From assembly GCA_015689735.1 (NCBI GenBank), contig WVSP01000003.1, forward strand, positions 434,001 to 498,000: a stretch of 64,000 nt of DNA, given 5' to 3'. Under the pieces are notes generated by a model. That model did not search any database. It was not told where the DNA came from and worked only from the letters and a program-made list of their open reading frames with translations. Positions within the stretch are counted from its first letter, which is position 1; each line of letters opens with the position of its first letter. A program made the translations under genes and the position numbers. This document shows positions 25,263 through 34,414 of the stretch, piece by piece. Source of the stretch: Rhodobacterales bacterium LSUCC0031. Lineage in GTDB: Bacteria; Pseudomonadota; Alphaproteobacteria; Rhodobacterales; Rhodobacteraceae.

Positions 25263-25984
25263 CAGATCCCCCTTTCGCCGTGCAGCGCCTTGAGCAAGAC
25301 AGGCAGCACGGCCAAGGCGCAAAGGCCAAGGAGCGGTAAAAGGATCGCAGGGCTGAACAAAAGGCCCAGATCAGGGGCCGCACCACGCGCAAAGACTTCC
25401 GACAGGCCCGCCCCGATTGAGGTATAGACCAACGCCCCCGGCATGATGCCGAAAAAGGTCGAAATGACATAACGATGGAGCGGCACATCGAGAAAGGCCG
25501 GCACCAAATTGGCAATCACGAATGGCACGGCAGGCACCAAACGGATCAAAAACAACATCGACCATTGATTGTCGTCGATCCCCACCTTGATGCGCTTGAC
25601 CAACCCTTCGGACCCTTCCAGCCGGGCAGCAATGCCCCCGCCGATGCTGCTGCGCGCCGCCAGAAAGATCGCGCTCGCCCCCAAGGTCGCGGCCAAAACG
25701 TTAAAGATCGTGCCGGGAAAGGTCGCAAACAAGAAGCCGCCTGTCAGTGTGGCGATGCTTGCGCCGGGCAAGGACAGGGCGACGATCAGGGCATAGACCA
25801 AGATGAAGCCCAGAACGGTGGCGCCATAATGGGCATCGCGCATAGCCAAAAGCGCCTCGCGATTCGCGGCCAAGGCTTCGAAATGCAAAAGATCGCCAAA
25901 CCACCACCACCCAACCGCCGCCCCAAGCATGATCGCGATCAATGGCCAAAGTCGGCGCAAGCGGGTCTTGGTCTGGTCTCTCAT
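25262..25984 (-). CDS. TVP38/TMEM64 (DedA/SNARE-associated) membrane protein
   Basis: About 240 residues with five to six membrane segments. The core LSLPGASIATLTGGFLFATFPGTIFNVLAATLGASAIFLAARSSIG (about residues 70-115) and the region LFLIRLVPAVPFVIANLVPAFLDVPLHRYVISTFFGIMPGALVYTSIGAGL are the conserved VTT-domain re-entrant loops. The ATG at 25984 was chosen; a TTG four codons upstream (25996) is possible. It is coupled to a Mer-reductase-like flavoprotein. This pair recurs in many bacteria, sometimes fused, implying a shared redox or lipid-related role that is not defined. Confidence 0.88.
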   Translation of the reverse strand: MRDQTKTRLRRLWPLIAIMLGAAVGWWWFGDLLHFEALAANREALLAMRDAHYGATVLGFILVYALIVALSLPGASIATLTGGFLFATFPGTIFNVLAATLGASAIFLAARSSIGGGIAARLEGSEGLVKRIKVGIDDNQWSMLFLIRLVPAVPFVIANLVPAFLDVPLHRYVISTFFGIMPGALVYTSIGAGLSEVFARGAAPDLGLLFSPAILLPLLGLCALAVLPVLLKALHGERGI

Positions 25985-26164
25985 CAGCGCGTTCAACTTT
26001 CACTTTTTCGCAATGACATATAGATGCGCCATCCGCTTGACATGCGACAGGGGTATCACGGCTGCTTGATGGGTTGTAACCCATGGCGAGAGCTTGCGCC
26101 GCCACAGCAATCGCATCATGGGGCGAAAAGCATGCAAAAACCGCCCGCCAAGCTGTGCTGTTTG

Positions 26165-26193
26165 TTGACAGCCCGTCCAGCTTTCCGTATCTG
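26165..26193 (+). promoter_or_regulatory. Sigma-70-type promoter for rpmH operon
   Basis: TTGACA (26165-26170) is separated by exactly 17 nt from TATCTG (26188-26193). It lies about 80 bp upstream of rpmH, in the 289-bp region between the divergent TVP38 gene and rpmH that holds no other supported feature. Confidence 0.6.
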
Positions 26194-26273
26194 CCGGGCT
26201 CTAGCGGAGATTCCTTGGACCGTAGCGGCGCGTATGTTGCGCGACCCGGCCCGATCGAACCACGGAGAAGACA

Positions 26274-26411
26274 ATGTCGAAGCGGACCTTTCAGCCCTCC
26301 AACTTGGTGCGCAAGCACCGTCATGGCTTCCGTGCGCGCATGGCCACCAAAGGCGGCCGCAAGGTACTTAACGCCCGTCGCGCGCGCGGCCGGAAGCGTC
26401 TGAGCGCCTGA
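26274..26411 (+). CDS. rpmH: 50S ribosomal protein L34
   Basis: A 45-residue basic protein beginning [19 protein letters not shown] and continuing with [16 protein letters not shown], an unmistakable L34 sequence. GGAG lies just upstream of the ATG. First gene of the rpmH-rnpA-yidD-ttcA-yidC string. It sits at the 23S/5S interface of the large subunit. Confidence 0.97.
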   Translation: MSKRTFQPSNLVRKHRHGFRARMATKGGRKVLNARRARGRKRLSA

Positions 26412-26425
26412 TCAAGGCCGGACCG

Positions 26426-26809
26426 ATGGTCCCCAACACGCCTCCGCTGGGCGACTGCCCGCCGGGGGCTTTTTCTGTTATGCGTGAGCGCGCCGATTTC
26501 TTGGCGGCGGCCCGCGCCCAGCGCGTGCCGATGCCCGCGTTCCTGGTGCAGGCTCGCCAGCGTGACCCATCAGAACCAAGCCAAACCCCGGTGCGGGTCG
26601 GTTTCACCTGTTCCAAGAAGGTCGGCAATGCAGTCGCACGTAACCGCGCCAAGCGCCGCCTGCGCGAAGTTGCGCGCGCGGTTGTCCCGATCGAGGGACG
26701 CCCCGGCTGGGATTATGTCTTGATCGGACGGGCCGATGCGACAGCTACGCACCCTTTCGATGCAATGAAAGACGATCTGTCTCGCGCCTTGCGAAAGCTG
26801 CACAAATGA
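26426..26809 (+). CDS. rnpA: Ribonuclease P protein component
   Basis: A 127-residue basic protein subunit that helps the RNase P RNA cleave pre-tRNA leaders. Key parts are [42 protein letters not shown] (the RNR motif) and the C-terminal [11 protein letters not shown]. The ATG at 26426 follows rpmH by 14 nt; an internal ATG at 26480 is the alternative and fits the family's start more closely. Its stop overlaps yidD. Confidence 0.95.
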   Translation: MVPNTPPLGDCPPGAFSVMRERADFLAAARAQRVPMPAFLVQARQRDPSEPSQTPVRVGFTCSKKVGNAVARNRAKRRLREVARAVVPIEGRPGWDYVLIGRADATATHPFDAMKDDLSRALRKLHK

Positions 26810-27027
26810 GTCCGTTCGCCTATATTGTGTCACTGCCAGTGCGGTTTTACCGTTTGGTCTTTAGCCCATGGGTCGGACATGGCTGCCGCTTTCAACCAAC
26901 ATGCTCGGCCTACGCGATGGAAGCGCTGGAAAAGCATGGCGCGCTGAAGGGAAGTTGGCTGGCAATCCGCCGCATTGGGCGCTGCCACCCTTGGGGCGGA
27001 TCGGGGATCGACAACGTTCCCGATTGA
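26806..27027 (+). CDS. yidD: Membrane protein insertion efficiency factor YidD
   Basis: A 73-residue protein with an amphipathic N-terminal helix ([20 protein letters not shown]) and the signature [22 protein letters not shown], with cysteines spaced as in all YidD proteins. It ends [16 protein letters not shown]. Overlaps rnpA by 4 nt. It assists YidC-dependent insertion of membrane proteins. Confidence 0.95.
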   Translation: MSPFAYIVSLPVRFYRLVFSPWVGHGCRFQPTCSAYAMEALEKHGALKGSWLAIRRIGRCHPWGGSGIDNVPD

Positions 27028-27083
27028 GCCGCGCTTGACGGCACACCCGCCCCGGCCCTAATCCCTGCCATATAGCACAGGAG

Positions 27084-27989
27084 ATGGCGATGCTCGACCG
27101 CGACGATAGCGACAGCGATGGCTTGCCTGAAGCCGACGACATCCACCCGCTGTTTCACGGTGCGCCCAAGACCACCGAATTCCGCAAGCTGCGCAAACGC
27201 ATCATCCGTGAAACCCGCGAAGCGATCGACCGCTACGCCATGGTTGACCGCAGCCCCACCGCGCCGCGTCAGAAATGGCTGGTCTGCCTGTCGGGGGGCA
27301 AGGACAGCTATACGCTATTAGCCGCGCTGACCGAGTTGCAGTGGCGTGGGCTTTTGCCCGTGGACCTTTTGGCCTGTAACCTCGACCAAGGCCAGCCAGG
27401 TTTTCCCGCGACCGTCCTGCCCGAATTTTTGACCCGCATGGGTGTGCCGCACCGGATCGAATATGCCGATACCTATTCCATCGTCATCGATAAGGTGCCG
27501 CAGGGGCGGACCTATTGCGCGCTATGTTCACGCCTGCGCCGGGGCAATCTTTACCGTATCGCCCGCGAGGAAGGCTGCAACGCCGTGATCTTGGGACATC
27601 ACCGCGACGATATCTTGGCGACCTTTTTCCTCAACTTGTTTCATGGCGGCAAGCTTGCGACCATGCCGCCCAAGCTGCTCAACGACGAGGGCGATCTCTT
27701 TGTCTATCGCCCACTCGCCCATGTGGCCGAGGCCGATTGCGAAGCGTTTTCGCGGGCGATGAACTACCCGATCATCCCGTGCGACCTCTGCGGCAGCCAA
27801 GATGGCCTGCAACGCCAAGCCATCGCGCGGATGCTTGACGACTGGGAGGCCAAGGCACCGGGCCGCAAGGGCAAGATGTTCTCAGCGCTTATGAATACGC
27901 GGCCGTCGCATCTCCTTGACCCGGCATTGTTCGATTTCGCAGGTTTGGCCACACGCACGGCCCAATCCGCGCCCGACAAACCCGACTGA
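27084..27989 (+). CDS. ttcA: tRNA 2-thiocytidine(32) synthetase TtcA
   Basis: A 301-residue PP-loop ATPase that thiolates C32 of certain tRNAs, using a [4Fe-4S] cluster. The PP-loop is [14 protein letters not shown]. The paired cysteines are [10 protein letters not shown] (about residue 152), and a third candidate ligand is in [31 protein letters not shown] is typical of TtcA. The C-terminal region ([15 protein letters not shown]) also matches. The ATG at 27084 follows a near-consensus GGAG. Its place between yidD and yidC is characteristic of Rhodobacteraceae. Confidence 0.93.
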   Translation: MAMLDRDDSDSDGLPEADDIHPLFHGAPKTTEFRKLRKRIIRETREAIDRYAMVDRSPTAPRQKWLVCLSGGKDSYTLLAALTELQWRGLLPVDLLACNLDQGQPGFPATVLPEFLTRMGVPHRIEYADTYSIVIDKVPQGRTYCALCSRLRRGNLYRIAREEGCNAVILGHHRDDILATFFLNLFHGGKLATMPPKLLNDEGDLFVYRPLAHVAEADCEAFSRAMNYPIIPCDLCGSQDGLQRQAIARMLDDWEAKAPGRKGKMFSALMNTRPSHLLDPALFDFAGLATRTAQSAPDKPD

Positions 27990-28088
27990 TACCGGCGCTG
28001 CGACAGGCCCGCGCCGAAAAGGCCCCTTGACCTTTCGCGCCCCGATCTGTTGAACCCGCGGGAGCAGCAATCGCGGGAAAATTGAGTG

Positions 28089-29912
28089 ATGGAAGATCAG
28101 AACAAAAACCTGATCCTGGCCACGGCCCTGAGCTTTTTGGTCATCCTTGTCTGGTTCGTGCTTTTCCCGCCGCCTGCACCACCAACCGATCCTAACGCAC
28201 CGGCAACGGTAGAAAGCCAGACCGGCACCGGGACGGGTGACATTGCCTTGCTGCCCCCGGCGGCAACGGGCGATGGGGCAAGTGCCGTTGATGTTGCCAC
28301 TGCGACCACCGCGCCTGCCGCAGTCCGCTTGCCCATCGATACGCCCGAACTTGAAGGTAGCATCTCGTTGGTAGGTGGGCGCATCGACGATCTATCGCTC
28401 AAGGGCTATTTCGAAACCTTGGCCGACGACAGCCCGATCGTGCGGCTCCTGTCCCCGGTGGGCAGCGCTGATCCCTACTACGCACTCTACGGCTGGGCGC
28501 CCGGCGGCGATCTTGGCTTCGACGATGTGCCTGGGGCAAATACCGAATGGCGCGTTGAAATGGGTGAGACACTCACTCCCGAAACCCCGGTCACACTGGT
28601 CTGGGACAACGGCAAAGGCCTGATTTTCCGCCGCGTTGTCAGCATTGACGCGAATTTCATGTTCAGCGTCACCCAATCGGTCGAAAATACCGGCACGGCT
28701 GCTGTGCGCCTTGCCCCCTATGGCATCGTCGCCCGCCACGGCCTGCCCGACGACCTGCAAAATTTCTTCATTCTGCATGAAGGGGTAGTGCGCAAAGTCG
28801 ATGGCCAACTCGACGAATTGGCCTATGACGACATCCCCGATCTAGAAGTCATCGCACGCGAGGGTGCGGCCGCCGAGGTGGTCGAGGTTATGGCTGATGG
28901 CTGGATTGGGTTCACCGACAAATATTGGATGACCACGCTGATCCCCGGCGCGGATCAGCCCTTTAGCAGTGTCACGAAATACGTCGCCAATGCCGATATT
29001 TACCAGACCGAGGCGCGCTTGCCCGCCCTGTCGGTCGAAGCTGGGCAAACCGCAAGCGTGACCACGCAGCTTTTCGCCGGTGCCAAGGAATGGGAAACCA
29101 TCCGCAACTACCAAAACCAGGGCGGCATCGAGCGTTTCCTTGATTCCATCGATTGGGGTTGGTTCTATTTCCTGACCAAGCCGATCTTTTGGCTGTTGCA
29201 TAACCTCAACGTCATGATCGGCAATATGGGTCTGGCCATCATCGCACTGACCGTGATCATCAAGGCCGTGCTCTTCCCCTTGGCCTACAAGTCTTACGCC
29301 TCCATGGCGCGGATGCGCGAATTGCAGCCGCAGATGGAGAAGCTGAAAGAGCGTGTTGGCGACGACCGCCAAAAGATGCAGCAAGAAATGATGGAGCTGT
29401 ATAAACGCGAAAAGGTGAACCCTGCCGCGGGCTGTTTGCCGATCCTGCTGCAAATCCCGATCTTTTTCTCGCTCTACAAGGTGATCTTCGTCACGCTTGA
29501 ACTGCGTCATGCGCCCTTCTTTGGCTGGCTGAACGACCTATCGGCGCCTGACACCTCGTCGATTTTCAACCTGTTTGGGCTGTTTCCATGGGCCGCACCC
29601 GAACCGGGTAGCTTGCTTGCGTTGATCTTTATCGGTGTGCTGCCGATCTTGCTGGGCATCTCGATGTGGCTTCAGCAAAAGCTGAACCCGCAGCCGACCG
29701 ATCCGACGCAAGCGGCGATCTTTGCGTGGCTGCCTTGGGTCTTCATGTTCATGCTCGGCGGCTTCGCCAGCGGTCTGATCGTTTACTGGATCGCCAACAA
29801 CATGATCACGTTCGCCCAGCAATACATCATCATGAAGCGGCACGGCTACACGCCTGACCTGTTCGGGAATATCCGCGCCAGCTTCAGCCGGAAAAAGCCT
29901 GCGGAAAAATGA
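28089..29912 (+). CDS. yidC: Membrane protein insertase YidC
   Basis: A 607-residue inner-membrane insertase and chaperone. The N-terminal helix (NLILATALSFLVILVWFVLF) is followed by a large periplasmic domain (about residues 50-345). The conserved insertase core comes next: GWFYFLTKPIFWLLHNLN, MGLAIIALTVIIKAVLFPLAYKSYASM, NPAAGCLPILLQIPIFFSLYKVIF and the final pair near LPWVFMFMLGGFASGLIVYWI. The C-terminus is basic. ATG at 28089; the GTG just before it is ignored. Its stop overlaps the MOSC gene by 4 nt. Confidence 0.97.
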   Translation: MEDQNKNLILATALSFLVILVWFVLFPPPAPPTDPNAPATVESQTGTGTGDIALLPPAATGDGASAVDVATATTAPAAVRLPIDTPELEGSISLVGGRIDDLSLKGYFETLADDSPIVRLLSPVGSADPYYALYGWAPGGDLGFDDVPGANTEWRVEMGETLTPETPVTLVWDNGKGLIFRRVVSIDANFMFSVTQSVENTGTAAVRLAPYGIVARHGLPDDLQNFFILHEGVVRKVDGQLDELAYDDIPDLEVIAREGAAAEVVEVMADGWIGFTDKYWMTTLIPGADQPFSSVTKYVANADIYQTEARLPALSVEAGQTASVTTQLFAGAKEWETIRNYQNQGGIERFLDSIDWGWFYFLTKPIFWLLHNLNVMIGNMGLAIIALTVIIKAVLFPLAYKSYASMARMRELQPQMEKLKERVGDDRQKMQQEMMELYKREKVNPAAGCLPILLQIPIFFSLYKVIFVTLELRHAPFFGWLNDLSAPDTSSIFNLFGLFPWAAPEPGSLLALIFIGVLPILLGISMWLQQKLNPQPTDPTQAAIFAWLPWVFMFMLGGFASGLIVYWIANNMITFAQQYIIMKRHGYTPDLFGNIRASFSRKKPAEK

Positions 29913-30652
29913 AGGGGCGTCTGGCCCAAATTTGGCGCCACCCGATCAAGGGCGTTGGGGCCGAAGCGCTCGCCAATGTCGGCCTGCATATCGACAGGCC
30001 CTTGCCCTTCGACCGGGCATGGGCCGTGCTTGAGGAAGGCGGCGAAGCAGCCGATGGTTGGCGTAGCTGCCGCAATTTCATCCGCGGCGCCAAGGCGCCC
30101 ACGCTCATGGCCGTGCGTGCGCGTATGGTAGGCGAGGATATCCACCTCTCCCATCCTGATAGGCCCGATCTGACCATTACCCCCGGCACAGACGCTGCTG
30201 GCCCTGCGCTGATCGCTTGGCTGAAACCGATCTACCCAGCCGAGCGCCGCGCACCGGCCGCCTTGGTCAAGGCACCGCTCACGGGCATGTCTGATGCGCC
30301 CTATGCATCGGTTGCTGTGTTGAACTTCGCCTCGCTTAGGGCGCTCTCGGACAAGTTGGGCCAAACCCTTGATCCACGCCGTTTTCGCGGCAACCTATGG
30401 CTTGACGGATTGGCCCCTTGGGAGGAATTCGATCTCGTCGGCAAGCGATTGCGGATCGGCGAGGCCGAGCTGGAGGTGATCGAACCGATCACCCGTTGCC
30501 GGGCAACCGAGGCAAACCCCGACACCGGCAAGCGCGACGCTATGACCTTAGCCGCGCTCGAGGATGGTTGGGGCCATACTGATTTCGGCATTTATGCCAT
30601 GGTGCGACGCGCAGGCCGCGTGGCCATCGGCGATGAGGTAACCCAGCTATGA
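29909..30652 (+). CDS. MOSC domain protein
   Basis: A 247-residue protein with the N-terminal beta-barrel (LAQIWRHPIKGVGAEALANVGL) and the MOSC sulfur-carrier domain. The latter includes RFRGNLWLDGLAPWEEFDLVGKRLRIG and the VIEPITRCRATEANPDTG motif, with the catalytic-type Cys (about residue 198). Related proteins carry sulfur to the molybdenum cofactor or reduce N-hydroxylated compounds. It is coupled to yidC upstream and engB downstream by 4-nt overlaps. Confidence 0.9.
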   Translation: MKGRLAQIWRHPIKGVGAEALANVGLHIDRPLPFDRAWAVLEEGGEAADGWRSCRNFIRGAKAPTLMAVRARMVGEDIHLSHPDRPDLTITPGTDAAGPALIAWLKPIYPAERRAPAALVKAPLTGMSDAPYASVAVLNFASLRALSDKLGQTLDPRRFRGNLWLDGLAPWEEFDLVGKRLRIGEAELEVIEPITRCRATEANPDTGKRDAMTLAALEDGWGHTDFGIYAMVRRAGRVAIGDEVTQL

Positions 30653-31302
30653 CCGCCCTGCCCTTTCCCCTTGCTCCTGAACCCGACATGGCCTTGGCAG
30701 AAGCGGGCCGCAAGCTTTTTGCAGGCGGTGCCGATTTTCTCAAAGGGGTCGTCGCGATGGACGGCCTACCGCCTGCCGATCGGATCGAAGTTTGCTTTGC
30801 CGGGCGATCGAACGTTGGAAAATCAAGCCTGATTAATGCTTTAACAGGACGCAAAGCGCTGGCCCGCGCATCGAACACGCCCGGGCGCACGCAGGAAATC
30901 AACTTTTTCACCCTGTCCACACAATACTACCTCGTTGACCTGCCGGGGTATGGCTATGCCGAGGCGCCGGTGGCCGTGGTCGAGAAATGGCAACGCCTGC
31001 TCAAAGCCTATCTGTCAGGCCGCGCCACGTTGCGCCGTGCCTTCGTGCTGATCGATACGCGCCACGGGGCAAAGCAGGTGGATGAAGACATTATGAAGCT
31101 GCTCGACAGCGCGGCGGTTCCGTTCCAAGTGGTGATGACGAAATCCGACAAGGTTCGCTCGAAAGAACGTGACGCCGCCCTTGATCGCACCCGCGCTGCG
31201 CTTGCCAAACACCCCGCCGCCTATCCCGAGATCATCCTGACATCTTCCGAGAGCGGCGAGGGGATCGCGACGCTACGGGCCACAATTGCGGCGATGGTCT
31301 AG
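30649..31302 (+). CDS. engB: Ribosome biogenesis GTPase EngB/YihA
   Basis: A 217-residue GTPase required for large-subunit assembly. The G1 motif is GRSNVGKSSLINALTGRK, G3 is VDLPGYGYAEAP, G4 is TKSDK, and the switch region is ASNTPGRTQEINFF. An N-terminal extension of about 40 residues precedes the G domain, as in other alphaproteobacteria. It overlaps the MOSC gene by 4 nt. Confidence 0.96.
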   Translation: MTALPFPLAPEPDMALAEAGRKLFAGGADFLKGVVAMDGLPPADRIEVCFAGRSNVGKSSLINALTGRKALARASNTPGRTQEINFFTLSTQYYLVDLPGYGYAEAPVAVVEKWQRLLKAYLSGRATLRRAFVLIDTRHGAKQVDEDIMKLLDSAAVPFQVVMTKSDKVRSKERDAALDRTRAALAKHPAAYPEIILTSSESGEGIATLRATIAAMV

Positions 31303-31398
31303 GGCCGCTGGCTTCATCATTCCATAAATTCGCAAGCGGTGCTTCACACATGCACCGCGCTCGCCTATGCATCGCACATGTCAGCCACAGGCTCCGAG

Positions 31399-32259
31399 AT
31401 GAAACAACGAGATATGACCCGTGATCACCTTGCCGTCGCCCGTACATTGAGCGAGGCGCTTCCCTATTTGCAACGGTTCAAGAACGCGATCGTGGTCGTC
31501 AAATTCGGCGGTAACGCCATGGGCGACGACGAGACGATGACCGGTTTCGCGCGCGATATCGTACTGCTCCGACAGGTCGGCGTGAACCCGGTCGTGGTAC
31601 ATGGCGGCGGGCCGATGATCAACGAACTGCTTGATAAACTTGGGATAAAATCCGATTTCATCGATGGCAAACGCGTCACCGACGCGGCCACGGTCGAGGT
31701 GGTCGAGATGGTTTTGTCGGGGCTTGTCAACAAGCGGATCGTGCAGGCGATCAATGCGCAAGGGGGGCGGGCGGTCGGGCTGTCGGGCAAGGACGCGGAA
31801 CTGATGATCTGCGAGGCCGCCGATCCCAAGTTCGGCTTTGTCGGCGAGCCGGTTGAGGTCAATACCGAGGTGCTGAAGAACCTTTTTGGCGATGACATGA
31901 TCCCTGTCATCGCGCCCTTGGGCATGGGCCGCAATGGCGAGACCTTCAACGTGAACGGCGACACCGCCGCCGGTGCCATCGCCGCGGCGCTGAAGGCTGA
32001 CCGCTTGTTATTGCTGACAAATGTGGCGGGTGTGAAGAACGCTGCCGGTGAATTAGTGACCGAATTGAAGGCCGCCGAGGTCGAGGAAATGACCGCAAGC
32101 GGCGTCATCTCGGGCGGCATGATTCCCAAGACGGAAACCGCCCTTCAGGCGGTCCGCGGTGGCGTGCGTGCCTGCACCATCGTCGATGGCCGCGTGCCAA
32201 ATGCCGTGCTGCTTGAGCTGTTCACCGAGCATGGCGCGGGGTCGATGATCCGGGCCTGA
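31399..32259 (+). CDS. argB: Acetylglutamate kinase ArgB
   Basis: A 286-residue enzyme of arginine synthesis that phosphorylates N-acetyl-L-glutamate. Motifs are [13 protein letters not shown] (phosphate-binding Lys), [18 protein letters not shown] and [31 protein letters not shown]. The N-terminal amphipathic helix ([14 protein letters not shown]) is that of arginine-sensitive, hexameric ArgB, so feedback inhibition by arginine is likely. The start is set at 31399 ([11 protein letters not shown]); other in-frame ATGs are 31339 and 31414. Confidence 0.95.
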   Translation: MKQRDMTRDHLAVARTLSEALPYLQRFKNAIVVVKFGGNAMGDDETMTGFARDIVLLRQVGVNPVVVHGGGPMINELLDKLGIKSDFIDGKRVTDAATVEVVEMVLSGLVNKRIVQAINAQGGRAVGLSGKDAELMICEAADPKFGFVGEPVEVNTEVLKNLFGDDMIPVIAPLGMGRNGETFNVNGDTAAGAIAAALKADRLLLLTNVAGVKNAAGELVTELKAAEVEEMTASGVISGGMIPKTETALQAVRGGVRACTIVDGRVPNAVLLELFTEHGAGSMIRA

Positions 32260-32260
32260 G

Positions 32261-32292
32261 AGCCAGTCACAAGACGTACACTGGCTGTACAG
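32261..32292 (+). terminator. Hairpin after argB with GTACA repeats
   Basis: AGCCAGT (32261-32267) pairs with ACTGGCT (32280-32286) across 12 nt. The perfect palindrome CTGTACAG (32285-32292) overlaps it. No U-tract follows, so this may be a weak terminator or an operator for the next gene rather than a full terminator. Confidence 0.35.
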
Positions 32293-32324
32293 ATCGCGTA
32301 CATACAGCAAGAGGACGGGCTGTA

Positions 32325-32975
32325 ATGACCCTTGAGGAGATCGAAGCCCGCCTCGCCCCCCATTGGCTGAGTGTTTTCGGCGGCTTTCACCCCGGCCCGG
32401 GGGATGACGCCCCCGCAAACTGTGAGACACTCCTGATACTCGGCCCGCGCGAGCCGGGGTTCTGGGCCTATGTCACGGCCGAGGCCGAGTTTCACGATGG
32501 CCAGCCCGACCCGCTGGATCGCTGGTCGCGCCGGTTGATCGGGCGCATCGCCTGTGATCTGGGGGGCAAGGCGCTGTTTCCCTTCGGTGGCCCGCCCTAT
32601 CGCCCCTTCATCGCGTGGGCCAAGGCCACGGGGCGGACATGGGCAAGCCCGGTCGGGCTGTTGGTCCATGACCAAGCGGGGCTGATGGTGTCGTTTCGCG
32701 GCGCGCTGGCCTTGCGCGATAGGCTGGTCCTGCCCCCCACCCCGCCCAAGCCGCCCTGCACCGGCTGCGCGCGCCCCTGCACCGAGGCCTGCCCTGTCGG
32801 CGCCCTGCACGCCGAGGCCTATGATGTCGCGGCCTGCCATGCCCATCTTGCGACCGAGGCCGGGCAGGATTGCCGCGATCAGGGCTGCCGCGCGCGACGG
32901 GTTTGCCCGGTCAGCCAAACCTATGGGCGGCAGGTGGCGCAATCGGCCTTTCACATGCGGAGTTTCCACCCATGA
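32325..32975 (+). CDS. Ferredoxin-type 4Fe-4S protein
   Basis: A 216-residue soluble protein. The C-terminal third has CTGCARPCTEACPVGAL (CxxCxxxCxxxCP, one [4Fe-4S] cluster) and a second cysteine set (AACHAH, DCRDQGCRARRVCPVS). The layout resembles ferredoxin-like proteins related to epoxyqueuosine reductase QueG, but the cobalamin-binding part is absent. The N-terminal region (EIEARLAPHWLSVFGGFHP, LLILGPREPGFWAY) is conserved in uncharacterised proteins of the group. It overlaps the SixA-like gene by 4 nt. Confidence 0.75.
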   Translation: MTLEEIEARLAPHWLSVFGGFHPGPGDDAPANCETLLILGPREPGFWAYVTAEAEFHDGQPDPLDRWSRRLIGRIACDLGGKALFPFGGPPYRPFIAWAKATGRTWASPVGLLVHDQAGLMVSFRGALALRDRLVLPPTPPKPPCTGCARPCTEACPVGALHAEAYDVAACHAHLATEAGQDCRDQGCRARRVCPVSQTYGRQVAQSAFHMRSFHP

Positions 32976-33478
32976 CACTGCGGCTGATCCTGACGCGCCA
33001 CGCGAAATCGGATTGGGATGATCCCGCGCTCAGCGATCATGACCGTCCGCTGAACCCAAGGGGGCGCCGTGATGCGCCGCGTATCGGCGCTTGGCTGCAA
33101 AGCCATGGGCATTGCCCCGATCTGGCGCTCGTCTCATCGGCGGTGCGCGCGCAAGAGACTTGGGCGCGGCTCGCGCCGGCCTTTGGCAGCGCCGTGGCGA
33201 TGGCCACCCTGCCGGAACTTTACCTTGCCGAAGCAGAGGTGATGCGTCGCGCAATGTGCCGGATGGGCGGTGGTGCGCAAACCGTGATGATGATCGGGCA
33301 TAACCCCGGTATCGGCGATTTCGCCCAGCGCATCGTCAGCCAGGTCGTGGCTCACCCACGCTTTCACGACTACCCCACCTGCGCCACCTTGGTGGTCGGG
33401 TTCGCGGCACAGCAATGGGCAGAGGTCGATTGGGGATCGGGCCGCGCGGTCGATTTCATCGTGCCACGCGATTTGTAA
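32972..33478 (+). CDS. SixA-like histidine phosphatase
   Basis: A 168-residue phosphatase of the histidine acid phosphatase superfamily. The catalytic RHG-type motif is LILTRHAKSDWDD. The second conserved Arg is in LVSSAVRAQET, and the second catalytic His is in VMMIGHNPGIGDFA. SixA removes phosphate from phosphohistidines, for example on histidine-containing phosphotransfer proteins or PTS components. ATG at 32972 in the ATGA overlap. Confidence 0.85.
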   Translation: MTLRLILTRHAKSDWDDPALSDHDRPLNPRGRRDAPRIGAWLQSHGHCPDLALVSSAVRAQETWARLAPAFGSAVAMATLPELYLAEAEVMRRAMCRMGGGAQTVMMIGHNPGIGDFAQRIVSQVVAHPRFHDYPTCATLVVGFAAQQWAEVDWGSGRAVDFIVPRDL

Positions 33479-33505
33479 GCGCCATGACACAGCCGTTGCG
33501 CGTTT

Positions 33506-33596
33506 GGGAAAACCGCAGTTTGTCCTGTCGCAAAACCCGGGTTTTGCGGGCGGGAAAACCCGGGTTTTCCCGTGCGTTTTCCGTGTCGGAAAACGC
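33506..33596. repeat. Serial AAAAC/GTTTT palindromes, copy 1
   Basis: Between the convergent sixA-like and aapP genes lie, in order: a degenerate GGGAAAACC..GTTTGTCC (33506-33524), GCAAAACCCGGGTTTTGC (33530-33547), the perfect 20-mer at 33552-33571 (GGGAAAACC..GGTTTTCCC), and GCGTTTTCC-N5-GGAAAACGC (33574-33596). The last stem is 6 nt beyond the aapP stop. It shares design with 41367-41433. Confidence 0.75.
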
Positions 33597-33601
33597 CCCC
33601 T

Positions 33602-34402
33602 TCAGTGACCCAAGATCTGGCTCAGGAACAGCTTGGTCCGCTCGTTTTGCGGGTTGTTGAAGAAGGCCTTGGGCTCGTTCTGCTCGATGATCTGGCCCTG
33701 ATCCATGAAAATTACCCGGTTGGCCACGGCTTGGGCAAAGCCCATCTCATGGGTCACGCAGATCATCGTCATGCCCTCTTCGGCAAGCGCGATCATGGTG
33801 TCAAGCACTTCCTTGATCATCTCGGGGTCGAGCGCCGAAGTGGGTTCGTCAAAGAGCATGATCCGGGGCTTCATGCACAAGGAACGCGCAATCGCCACGC
33901 GTTGCTGCTGACCGCCCGACAACTGGCCGGGGTATTTCAACGCCTGTTCGGGGATTTTCACCTTTTCGAGGAAATACATCGCCGTTTCCTCGGCCTCTTT
34001 CTTCGGAACCTTGCGCACCCAGATGGGCGCGAGCGTGCAATTCTCGAGGATCGTCAGATGCGGAAAGAGGTTGAAGTGCTGAAACACCATCCCGACCTCG
34101 GAGCGTACCTTGTCGATGTTCTTGAGGTCGGTCGAGAGCGTGGTGCCATCGACGGTGATCGTGCCTTTCTGGTGTTCTTCCAACGCGTTGATGCAGCGGA
34201 TCAGCGTGGACTTTCCCGAACCTGAGGGGCCGCAGACCACGATCCGCTCGCCGCGGTTCACCGTCAGGTTGATGTCGCGCAGCACGTGGAAGGTGCCGTA
34301 CCACTTGTTCATGCCCGAGATCTCGATCGCGATCTCGTCGGAGACCGTCATCTGCGAGCGGTCGATCTGGCGCTCTTGCAGCGCTGTTTGTGCCTCACTC
34401 AT
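33602..34402 (-). CDS. aapP: General L-amino-acid ABC transporter, ATPase AapP/BztD
   Basis: A 266-residue ATPase. Walker A is [20 protein letters not shown], the signature motif is [19 protein letters not shown], and Walker B is [14 protein letters not shown], followed by the switch His in CVTHEMGFA. The opening [21 protein letters not shown] is typical of polar amino-acid importers. An internal ATG (MTVSDE, residue 18) is an alternative start. Last gene of the aapJQMP operon, 12 nt after aapM. It energises uptake of glutamate, aspartate and related amino acids. Confidence 0.95.
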   Translation of the reverse strand: MSEAQTALQERQIDRSQMTVSDEIAIEISGMNKWYGTFHVLRDINLTVNRGERIVVCGPSGSGKSTLIRCINALEEHQKGTITVDGTTLSTDLKNIDKVRSEVGMVFQHFNLFPHLTILENCTLAPIWVRKVPKKEAEETAMYFLEKVKIPEQALKYPGQLSGGQQQRVAIARSLCMKPRIMLFDEPTSALDPEMIKEVLDTMIALAEEGMTMICVTHEMGFAQAVANRVIFMDQGQIIEQNEPKAFFNNPQNERTKLFLSQILGH

Positions 34403-34414
34403 CGGGTGGCCTCC

